A DNA stretch of 64,000 bases, taken from Micropterus salmoides (Eukaryota; Chordata; Actinopteri; Centrarchiformes; Centrarchidae). Where the stretch lies: positions 7,823,384 to 7,887,383 of the forward strand of contig NW_024040485.1 in assembly GCF_014851395.1 (NCBI RefSeq), read 5' to 3'. Position 1 is the stretch's first letter. Each line of letters begins with the position of its first letter. The position numbers and the translations under genes were made by a program. The notes under the pieces were generated by a model, which was not told where the DNA came from, did no database searches, and worked only from the letters and a program-made list of their open reading frames with translations. Positions 47,201-59,200 of the stretch are shown here, in pieces.

Positions 47201-50200
47201 TATTTTTAACTAAATCTGTGCTGTGTCTGGCTGTCCAGCTCCAGACGCTGGTAATGAAGAAGGGAGCAGGGATTCCTCTCTACCTGCGCCTGGCCTGTGA
47301 AGACCTGAGGAACTTTGCCTCCTTTGATATGGTACGTAGAAAACATTGATGACAATAATAAAACAAGACCAAGCCATGCTAGCAGTTCTGTGAGACTGTA
47401 CTTTAGCTAAATGCTCAGCATGCTAACGTGCTCGTTTAGCAGGTCTAGTGGGTGAGCTTGCTAGCATTTGCAAATCAGCACTTCATACACAGCGCAGCTA
47501 AGGCTGAGAGATGAACTGAAACTTACATATGACATATTCTTATGTTCATTTATATTTGACGTACTTCATTCAAGCTGACCAGACACAAAGACACTGTGGT
47601 TGAGCTTGTTATTTTTATGTGAGCTATACAGTAATGTGTGTTGTTGTTCTGTGGTTTGTTTTCCTGTCTTGTTTTGCTTTGTTGTTGATGTAGATTGTAT
47701 ATATTAGGCAATAGAAATTAAATCTTAAATACAAAACGTACAGCTGAAGCTGATGTGAATGCCATTGGTTTTGCAGGTAATTGATCATAAACCTAAGTAT
47801 TGGACAAAATAAAATTTTAACCTGAATGAAACAACAGGGCATCAAAGACATCCTCTGGGGACCTTGAACGTGTGTACCACATTTCACAGCAATCCATCCA
47901 ATACTTGACCTGCTGGTGGCGCTATAAGAAGAGTCACAGGATCAGCAGAGTCTCAGAATTTAATCCCCTGAGGACCTTTAATAATATCTGTAGCAACTTT
48001 TATGGCAAGGATACAGTATGCAGGACATGATAGCTGGTGACATAATGGAGGAAGATTAAAATTTATTTTTGAATGCAGACTCTATTTTTGTAATATGCAT
48101 ACACGTAGGAGCCATTATACATGTCTCCGAACCCCTTAGCCCTTCAGCGTCCCCCCAGGTTCAAAGTTGCTCCTACACCCCTGCTTCTATTTTCTTAGTT
48201 GAAGGAGAGCCTGCAGGGCTTGCCTCAGTCTCTGAGCCAGTTGGTGCAGCACAGCCTGGACAGACTCTGCTCGCAGTACAGAGGCATGCTGGGACTCCGC
48301 TGGGCGCTGGCAGCACTCACTGTCAGCACCACTGGTAAGATGAGTCGAGTTTTAAAACAATTGTAGGCATTTTTGACCTTTTTATGTTATCTAGATTAGG
48401 TGAATTAGTACAAGGCAACGAGTGCTAGAATATTTGAAGGGATATTATAACCAGTTTGCTGGTGTCATTTTTGTCAACTGTCTTTGGTTGCCTCAAGCTT
48501 TTCTTCTCTTGATTGACAGGCCTGAGGGAGAGAGACTTTTACTCTGTACTGAACACATGCAATGACCTATCCTCACGGGACGGACAGGTCACATGGCAGC
48601 AAGTACTGCATCACTCCAGGAAGCCCATAGGACGTATCCCCATGGCAACTTTCACCCGTATAGTGCAGAGTTTACAAAGGTATGAATCTCACATTCAAAG
48701 CAAGAAGGCATGCTGTTACAATCTGATTTTCGAGGACAATATCCCGCAACTGACTTTGGTTGCCTGTGAAAATTCATCTCCATACTGTGACAAAATCTAA
48801 AAAGTAGTCTTACACGTAGCCACTTTGGTAGCTGGGTCTGTTGTTGTCTTTCTCTCAGTAACATTTGTTTCACTTAATTAGTTTTTCCCCTAATACATAT
48901 TGCTCTTTTCCCTCAAACTTATTAATAAATATTTGATCACCATTTAGACAACTAAAAACAGTCGGTGTTTAGATACAGAATACTGAAATGTGATTAAAAT
49001 TATTGACAACACTCCAAAAGGAGGAAGAGCTATTTAACTTATTTGGATTCTTATCTGCAGTCTGGTTGGTCCGTCTCATTGCCATGACACTGACGACCTG
49101 CTGGCTCTAACCAATCAGGAGGTGAGGAGTGCCTTTGAGGACTTCCTCCTCCCAGCAGGAAGTGACAGAACCAGAGCTCACCTCGTACTGGCAGGTGAAG
49201 TACACACAGTCAGATTTAATACAGTAAAAAGAGGTGGCAATGGTGCAGTGGATAAGACACATGTCTTTGGTGCGAGAGACCCGGGTTCAATTCCCCACTG
49301 TGACACATCCACCAATGTGTCCGTGAGCAAGACACTTAAGCCTTAAATGTAAACGTAAAAGCAAGTATAACTCACTGCATATGTGAGTCTTACATCCCTA
49401 AACTGTGTCTTTTATGCAGCTCATCTGTGGGCCCTTGCCGACCCGCAGGGAACAGATAACTTCCTTCACTGTGAGGCCAACTCTGTCATGCACCTGCCTT
49501 CCAGCCTGGTTAGTTATCTTCAATCATAACATTAAAGCCACACAACGTGTAAAAACTGCAAATGTTTCCTTGAACACAGTATAGAAACACCTTTAGGGCA
49601 TTCAAAAAAAAAATGTTGTAAGTTTTTTTTAAACCTTTCAGTGACATAAAATAAGTGTAAAAAGTCTGAACAATTATTATTTTTACAGAGATGTTTTCTA
49701 CGTCCTGGTCAAAAAAATCCTACATTACTCATGGTGTTTACTGTAGATTTTAACTCCGGGCTGCCTTTTATTTGGCTTTGGTCAGATTCAAAGCGGCCAG
49801 CTAGAAGCGCTTCATTCCCTGCTCTCCAGCTACCACTTCCTGTATGCCAATGTGCGCCACGGCCTCCTGCACCACCTCCTGGAGACCTACAGCTTATATG
49901 GTGAGTATGCATGATGACTCTGTATGATGAATGTGGTAACATCTTGTGATAGTTTGGCTGCTTTTTAGATGGTTCTGCCTTCAATCCTTCACATGATTTC
50001 TTGTGTACACCTGAATGAATTTGAATTTGTCACAAGGGCAGCTTTACTCAGCAAATCTCCCTTTTAAAATGATGGCTAAAGAAAAAATCCTAACGTTTGT
50101 ATCCTGTGAAATTTTCCTGTAGATGACAAGCGTACATCTGCACCATCGTGTAAGTGCTTAAAAAAATCATAACTCACGCATTTCTTCAAGTGTGTTTTAT

Positions 50201-53200
50201 ACCTTCTTCATACAAGTGTCTGTTTGTGCTCTCAGTTGGTTTCCAGGGTCATCTAGAAGACTGCAGGAGTTTCCTGCAGCGTCATGCCTACCTGCTCACC
50301 TCCTGGCCTGCTCTTTTCATTCAGCAGGCCCTCAACGAACCTCCTGAGACCTCTGCTCACACCTGGGCACAAAGCCTGGGGGGGAAAGGAGGGGTCCAGG
50401 TAGTTGAGTGGCTAAACAATGACCATCGCCTTCTTCGAGAGACTAGGTAAGGAGGTTGTTTTAAGTTGTTTCATTTAATATAGATATATAGGTATGTGTT
50501 GATGGTCTTGCGTGTTTCATTGCAGCAAGCAGGTGTCAGCCTTCTCCTCTGAACCCACCTGTTTGGTTGTGAGCTTGGATGGAGAGCTGATGGTGGTTGG
50601 CACTGGACAGGGAATGCTGCATTTTATCAACACACAGACCGGACAGGTGTGAACAACCCCCCCCACCCACCTCGTCATTACATCTGTCTTCAGGGCCCAG
50701 TTGTTCAAAAAGTTTAATCTGGATCAGAATGATCCGGATTTGGAAATCCTATGTTTTGCTATACAAGATCACGTAACCCGTATTATTTTTTTTGCTGTTT
50801 TTTCAAAGCAACATTGGATTGGATCGGATCACCCTGATCCAGATACAAACTTTTCAGGATTACCAAATCTGAATTTCCATTTCTCTAAATGAGACATCAC
50901 TACATAGGCTGTTGATGATATAAAGATCAACAGGTTGAACAGCCAGCATGGGGTCACTTTCATTTGAAGACACAGAAAATGCACAATTAAAGATCACAAA
51001 CATTTCAGTTTCTTTTAAACAGTCAGAACCCCCATCTGACCCACCTCAAATCCAAGAAAAACAAAGAAATGTACATATTATACATTATTATATATTATTA
51101 TACAACACACTAATTCTAATATTGCATGTCTGTGAAAAAGCTAGAAAAATGTCTAATGTCAACTCTGTCCTGGCTGTGAACAGGAAGTGAAATCGCTGGT
51201 GAGCAGCTGTGACGGCATCTCAAGCTGTGCCTTTCTTAAAGATGGACGTCTTGCTACCACCTCCTTTGATGGACGAATAGAGATTTGGGACGTCAAGAAT
51301 GGCTGCAGGTGAGAGGAGGGCTGGAAGGGAAATGTACAAAACACTGTATGAATCCCCTAATCCTGTTGGATTCAGCTTTTTCTTTAGATGCAGCACAAGG
51401 CTAATGATGTTTGAATTAAGTGACCCATGTTTTTTATGCTCTTTGCAGGATTTCCCTTATTGATGCCCACACTAATGTGATAACAGCAAGCGATATCACT
51501 GCAGACAGGAAGCACCTTGCAACTGTGTCTCTGGACTTCATGCTGAAAGTCAGTCAAACAAATTACATTAAACTTTAGTTTTCAAAGTCAATCACTTGTT
51601 TTCTAGTGTTCTGTGTTCTGCCTTTTCCCATTCAATTTATTCTGTGTGAATTTAAATAGCTGTTATTTTTTCCCAGGAACACTAGAAAGCACTTTTGCAG
51701 CTAAAGGGGCTCTAAATGTCTATAATAACATTTACTGCTATTGAGTTATGCTGTTAACTATTGTTAAATTGTATTTGTCACTTTAACAGTCAACGTCTCC
51801 CATCCTTGATTATTCCGATCGACTGCTTTTCTGCTTTTCAGGTGTGGTCCTCTACTAAAGGTCATGAGGTAGCGGCCCTGCCCAGCTCCAGCCCTTTGAA
51901 CTGTGTGACCTTTGACCCTGAGGGTCACGTGCTGGCTGCTGGTTGCTGGAGTGGAAACGTGATAGTGTGGAACTGGCTCCAGAATAAAACCCTTACGGTG
52001 TGTTATCATGAGGAGGGGCCAAGTAAATGGTCATATAGGGAGCTCAGCTAATCATTTTGAAACTTTGAAAACAAGATTATAGGATTGACACTTTAAAGGT
52101 GAACTCCAGCCATTTTACACATCAAAGTCTGTTTGTAGGTCTTTCGGCGTACTACTGCACACATGAATAAAGTTATATGCAGCATTTTGTGGCTGCAGGG
52201 GGAGCTGTGTAAAATCTGACAATTGCCTCGTGATCAGTTGAGTCAGCGTCTGTTTGGGCTGGGGACTACTAAAATACCCGGTGGGGTCGTGGAGTTAGAA
52301 AGTGAGCTCGGCAGACCTCTGTAGACCGCTCCTTATCTCTGCTTGAGGCTACAGCTGCTACTAGCTAACACATCTGAATCTCCGACCAAACTGTCGATCG
52401 TCTAGTGGCATTGTGGGTAATATAGGCACCAGGTTTTAACAAGGAAGAAGATTGTGTGGCTGCTGTATTTGACCTTCTTTTAACTGTCAGTCTGTCAATG
52501 TCAGAGGAGTGCAATGCTAAATCAGTCGAGTACTCTTTTAAGATGGTTCAGTCAGCTAATCCTCTCAGTGTAATATTAATGTGCATGACTAACAACCAGA
52601 AGGTTCTGGTTATTCAACCTGAAGTAATAATTGTTTTGTTTTTAAAAATAAAATCTCTTCTGTCTGTTCGCTCAGTCCCTGTCCGGTCACCAGCACTCAG
52701 TGCGCAGTCTCTGCTTCTCTCCCTCCTCCCCCATGCTTTGCTCTGGCTCTTTGTCTGGAGAGGTGAGGGTGTGGTCAGTTTCCACCTCCACCTGTGTGGG
52801 ATGTTTCCAGGCTCACTTCGGAGCCACGGAGTCTCTCACCTTCCTGGATGAAGGACGCATGCTGCTGAGCGCTGGCTCAGATCACATGGTGAGCCATCGC
52901 TGCCAGTACATAGTGAACCTGGATCAGATAAATTAAACTTAACTCTCTTGAATTTAACCAGAGTAGCTGGATTATAAATAATATAATTATTACACTATTT
53001 ACCGGCTTAATTACTATTTAACCAAAAACTACAAATAAATTATGATTTGTTGTTTTGTCATAAAATACTGTTTTGTCAGTTCATTAGTTGTAAATAAAAT
53101 TCACATAAATGTATGAGACATTAGGAGATTAATTTGCTTTAACACTCAAGTGCTTTTTAAAAGAACACATTGCATCAGAGTGCTTATTCGATGCACAGCA

Positions 53201-56200
53201 CCCACCTGAAATTCAATGCAGACCATCAGCATCTGTTTCAGCATCTGTTTGTGAGCACACTGTAAATTATTTTAAATGAATAGCCTCCTTTTTCTCTGTG
53301 TCCTGTCCTTCTGTCAAACAGCTCCGCCTCTGGTCAGGAGGACTTGGACGTTCAGTCACTACTTTTAAACGTGAAGAAGTAAGTGACAGAGTAAGCTCCT
53401 TATTTATCTTGTGTGTAAGTGTTAACTTCATGTTGCTTGCAGTTGCCATAGTCTGCGTGTAAATGAAGTGTTGAGGCAGGATTGATTAACGACATCTGGC
53501 ATTTGGTGAAAGAATAATGTCCACTGTTTCAGGTGTCCGTATGTTCGTTGAAACCGTTTTTGCTTGCTATAATCACCCTACTGTTCATACTGGGTATTAA
53601 GTTATCTCTTCCTAACATCCAATGTGGGAGATAAGTAAGTATAAGTTGTATGTTTTTTAAAAGAAATCTTCTTTCTAAATGGATCCTGTTATTTGGTCTT
53701 TTAGTGCGAACTGGAGCCTCCTCAGAAGAAACGGAGGTCTCCAACCTCTGGACCTGCTGCTCTGTGTGTGGCTGTTAATGGAGACTATACTGCTGTGGGA
53801 TACCATGGTGATGGCGTCAAACTCTTCACTATTGACTCAGGTTTGTTTATGTGCCAGGAATGTAAAATAAAAATCATCTTTACAAAATTCTTAAACATTT
53901 CACTAGGACCAGTATTTGATTGGACAACTTTGAGTTGGGTTTCTTCCTTTTTTTCTAATTTTATAACATATATTTCTTACACTTCTTTTATTGTGTCTGT
54001 ATTTTCTGTCTGGCTTGGGTCTTTTATCATGAAGTCAAGACATTTCAAGACATTTGCTCTGCTCTGTGTGTTATGAAGAAACTTTACTTAGGAAATTATA
54101 GGCTGTTTGGTTTTTACAATAAAAAACCCCACAAAAACATTAATTAATGAATAAAAAGCCAACCGAGTAACGGACCTAAAAACAAAACTAGTTAGCAGGC
54201 AATATGTCAAGGATATAAATCTGATACAGGAGTTAGAAAGCCATAAAACATTGATGGATATAATAATGAAAAACAAACACATAAAACATACTGTATAAAT
54301 ATGGCACAAAATGAATATGACCATAACAGTTTTTATTTTAATCGTAGGTAATAAGATCTGGGCCTCCCAGAACCTTGATGTGTCCATACTGTGCCTGCTG
54401 TGGGTCGTCCTGAATGCAGAGCAGAGCGAACCTGAGCTGCTGGTGTCTGGAGGAAGTGACAAACGTCTGAGGGTCTGGAAGAGGGAAGGAGGAGAGGAGG
54501 GAATGCTGGGAGGCCTGAAAATGTTGGGAACGTTTGGTGTGCAAACAGGCGCCATCCTGGCATTGGCACAAAACTCCACATACCTGGCTACAGCATCAGG
54601 TATGTGTTGCTGATGGTAAAGTAAAAACAAGACCTGAAATTACAGAAATGCACTTACACTCCAGAGAAATAGATGTTGTTTTCCCAGGCAACATTTCACA
54701 GCCGGTCTCCTAATAACTTTCTGCTAATAACTATTTTTATTATTTTCCCTTCTATAAATTAGATGACTTCACCATTGTTCTGTGGTTGCTGAGCGAACTG
54801 GCCCTCGACCCCCACATTAAGCCTCATGCATATCTGAGGGGCCACAGTGGAGGAGCCACCTGTCTGGCTTTCAGTCCTGATGGTGAACAGCTGTTGTCCG
54901 GTGGAAAAGATCAGGTACATGTGTTTGTACTCTAGTGTTGTGGCAGTATCAGAATTTTGTTTTTGATAGAAACACTGACTTTTGCTGCACATTGACCTTT
55001 GTGCAGGTGTTTGGTTGTTTTTTGGTTGTAGGGTTGGACTGTGTTCATTTTCCCTCAAATCTATATAATCATGATTTATTAAGTACCCCTAGCTGAAGCT
55101 AATGCAGTCTAAAATAACAGTCCTGTAATTAATCCTCCCTTCATCTAGGGTGTTACACAGAAAGGTGTTTCTGTTATTTAGCCTACCCTCGGTGATATAA
55201 ATAGTGTAGGATTGGTCAGTGTAGCGCAGTACTGACTGGTGTCTTTGTTTCAGGCCCTGATGGTGTGGGATGTGAGTGTGTCTCCTGCTGTTCTCTCCAA
55301 GTCTCTCCCTCACTCTCACAGAGACTGGATCACCAGCTGTGTTTGGACTCCAGACTGTGTGGTAAATCTTCATAACATAATTTTCACGGGTGTCGTAAAG
55401 AAATGTAACTGAACTGAACAACAGCTCTTACCTGAGAAAGTCCTATTACTATACTGTTATATACATCACTATTGTGTTTCCGTAATTTGTTCCAGATTAG
55501 CTCTTCAAACGACGGGAGGCTTTGTTTATGGGATCTGCAGGCGGGCCAACGTCTCAGAGAAATCTCCTGGAGGAGTCCTCTTACATCTGTTTGCTGTGTG
55601 GTGAGTAAATTTATCTGTCAGAGAAAATACAATTTGTATTGTTACATTCTGGCCTGAAAAAGCTTCATTTCCTTGTTGTACTGATGGATTTAAAGAGCTT
55701 CGCAGATTGTGTGTAGCGTAGAGATTTAACTGCAGGTCAGAGCTGTCTTTGTTTTCTCTCCTGAGACATATAGTAAACCCTCAACGTTTATTAGGGGATT
55801 TCTGTGTTGTTGACTCTGTGTTTCTGTGTGCAGGGGCAGTATGTGGTGGCTGGCTGTGCAGAGGGAGCGCTACACGTTTGGACCTGGGAAGCAAGCACAG
55901 AAATCTGCCACATTGCTGCACACAAGCAGCGTATACACCACTGCTCTCTCCTACCAAATACAAGTAAACAAGTGCACACACACATTCACTCTCTGTATTT
56001 ATCTCTCCCTCTTTATTTCATATTAAACAGTATAATGAGTCCTTTTTTAATATTCATAGTCTTTTGTGTTTTTGTATTTAAGATGAGAACAAAGAAGTCA
56101 ACGCCGAAGACATGACTGTTTTCACTGCGTCTGATGATGGCACAGTGCAGCTGTGGAAACCGCTACAGGTCTGTCGGTCGAAATAAAGAGTTGTCTCCAA

Positions 56201-59200
56201 TATACTTTAATATTTCTGTCGTATTAAAAGAAATTGTACTTACTTACTTTGAAGAAACTACAAGTGGACAAAATTGGGTTTTACGAGGTTAAAAATAAAT
56301 CAATTAATTTTATTCACACATTTTCTTTGATTTAGTCTCATCTTTAGTTCTATTTTGAGACAGAGCTAAATTACTTCCGTAAGGTTCTTGACAGAAATAA
56401 GCGTGGACATTGTCACTTATTTTTCTGCTTTTGCCTCCCCTCTCACATTGCGTATATTTACGCACAGGTGGAGCACTTCAGCACCTTACACGGTCACAAC
56501 GGTGCGATATGTGGAGTTGTTCGCAAAGAAGGACTCCCAGAATTCCTCTCTGTTTCTGAAGACTGCTCACTGCGATGCTGGACATGGACAACAGGTAATA
56601 TGTTATATAATACTGCCTTTTATATACAGTAATACCATTTAAAAACCACTTAAAGATTTTGTAGTTAGTACAATGTAGTATTAGTAGATACCTTTTTATA
56701 CATTCTGACAGCTGATTGTGTTGTATATGCATCTTTCCTCTGTGCTTTACCGTTTTGTCTTTGAATGATGTTTAATGGCATTTTTTGTAGTATTGTAGGA
56801 GAATTTTACTGTAAATGAAATTAAAGATAAAATTTAATAACCCTGATAAGGATAGTGGTAGCATTTTTATTTGTTTAAGCCCCGAGTAGTGTCTTCAGGT
56901 ATTCTTACAGGCTGCACTCAGCTCCAACAGTCTTCACTAATAAGGCTGGACTACACTGAAACAAAGTATGTAAATCTCTTGCTGCTGCTCATGCTCATTG
57001 TTTCGGCGCACAGTGAGTCAGTTGAGTGAATCAGCACTTTTATCAACTCAGCTCAGTAAATCAAACCTTGGTTAAACTAAAAATGTTATTTACTGTATAC
57101 AGTAGATTGAGTTCATGCACTCATTGCAAATATTCTGCCTTTGCATTGTGTAAAGATTAATTTCAGGTAAAAAATAGTTGTATCACACTAACCGAGAGAA
57201 ACCTGCCTTCACCTTCACTGTGCACCGTGTGCAATTGCCTTTTTTACATTCAAAGCAACCTGTGAAAGTTTAATTATGTCTTCAAAACGCACACTCATCC
57301 ACTAATAGTCACAATGTCCCAGGTCAATCACATCAAGAGTTAAACTACTCTCTTCTCTATATATTGCTAGTCACAGTAGTCACCTGATGCTGCTCAGTGA
57401 AGGAGACGGTACTGGGTTGATACATGATATGTGATCTATCTTTTGAAAATTGTTCCATTTTACCTCTGTGCTCTGTCTTTCCAGAGGATCCTCCCTGCCT
57501 CAGAGGCAAAGTCACAGCTCTGTGCTACTCCCAGACGGATGATTTGGTTCTGGCTGGTTATGAATCTGGTTTTCTGGAATTATGGCAGCACAACACTGTG
57601 GTTGGCCACAAGCAGGTGAAGACATACACCAAAAAAGGATATAAACTGGACATATGTAATGTTTTGTGTTTGTGTAATCACATGATGTGTCTGTGTGTGT
57701 CAGGTTTCAGACAGCATCATCACAGCGGCCTGTTCCATGCCTGACAGCCAGTTTGCTGTCAGCTACATGAAACATAACGTTGATGTGTGGAAGCCGGTGT
57801 GGAATCAACAACATAGCACTGCAAGGTAAACAACAGCAACTAAGCTACCATAGAGGACTATCCTCCATTTTGATATCTTGTTTTTTGAAACCTTCATTCC
57901 CTTCCCATTTACAATAAAGAAGGGAATGAAAGCAACAGAATAAAACAACAAATACACTTTTATTGAAACCAGTTTACATTTTATTGAATTGATAATACCT
58001 TAAATTTGCAGTTATTTGAAAGCTGTGAGAACTACACATCTGATTAATGTGCAAAATCAAAGCATCCCATTACCTACATTTACATTTTAATCCGTCTTGA
58101 TAGCGATTAGTACTGATTTGGATTGAAAGCCACATTAGCAGGATGCCGTCAGACACGACTCTACTGCAGCCACCAAAAGACTCACTTGGAGCAGTCACAT
58201 ATTTGAACCTTTCGGCTTTCTGGGAAATACGAACTGGCTTCTGAAGCAGCTTCTAAACATTTCTTATAATCCTATAGCAGCTTTGCCGCTTTGAATAGTG
58301 GTATAAAATCAGAAAAGAGATAAAATTGAAGGATAATATTGCAAGGCACACTGTAACTTCCTTTTTTTTGACGTTGTACCAGTTCCCTGCTACTTGTCAT
58401 GCCTATATACAGTTCAACCCCCACTGCAAATCAGTTCCTTTAACTTTAAACTTGCAAACTATACAAATGTCTCTAGGAACATTGAGGGCCTTCACTATAT
58501 TTTTGTATCCTGTTTCTTGTTTATGAAGGACGATGATCTCTTCTCTTAACTTTTTGGACCATTCTTTTGACGTGGCCATATTTCTAACATGCAGTCAAAC
58601 GTGACACTCAACAAACCCCTAGTCAGTTCAGGTATTTCATGTGTTCCAGCTCAAGCTCGCCTGGTGCAGCTAATCAGGTGTGCTTGAGCAAACACCTGTT
58701 TTGCATATTTGTGCTCTTGTGAGGGATTCTGTTCAGAGCGCTGAATAATTTTGAGACATCATTATAAGCTGCATTTTTAGTTAAATTTGGGGGGAAAACT
58801 TTTGTTGTCATTAGTTTTGTTGAGCTATTTCATTGATCATTGATTTTGTTTGATCTGTCCCTTGCAAACACCTGAAAGTCTGTACATTTTGACAATAAAC
58901 CTGATTTGCAGTGGGGGTTTTATCAAGACAATATGAAATCTGCTAATTCTTGGTTAAACTTCACATAGTTTTGACGATCCCCTCCAGACAAAACACTGCT
59001 TAGAATAATAATATAATTAACTGGATTGACTGATTAAACATTTGCATCCTCATTGAAAAATCCAGAATTTATAAATGTGCAATGTGAAAAGTCCATTGTC
59101 AGTGTGTGCTGGGGCTTTCAGGTTTCCACATCACACTTGTTAAACATCGATTTCAGGTCAGCTCAGCAGATGAATTTGAAAACGGACTTCCCTTGTTAAA

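Noticed and set aside
49231..49345. A tRNA gene
   Set aside because: It has A- and B-box-like phrases but no folding acceptor stem, and the same sequence recurs at 36545-36762 attached to a SINE tail.
54088..54630. A 180-codon minus-strand open frame
   Set aside because: It overlaps a confirmed TEP1 WD40 exon (54348-54600) on the other strand; the amino-acid make-up shows no domain.
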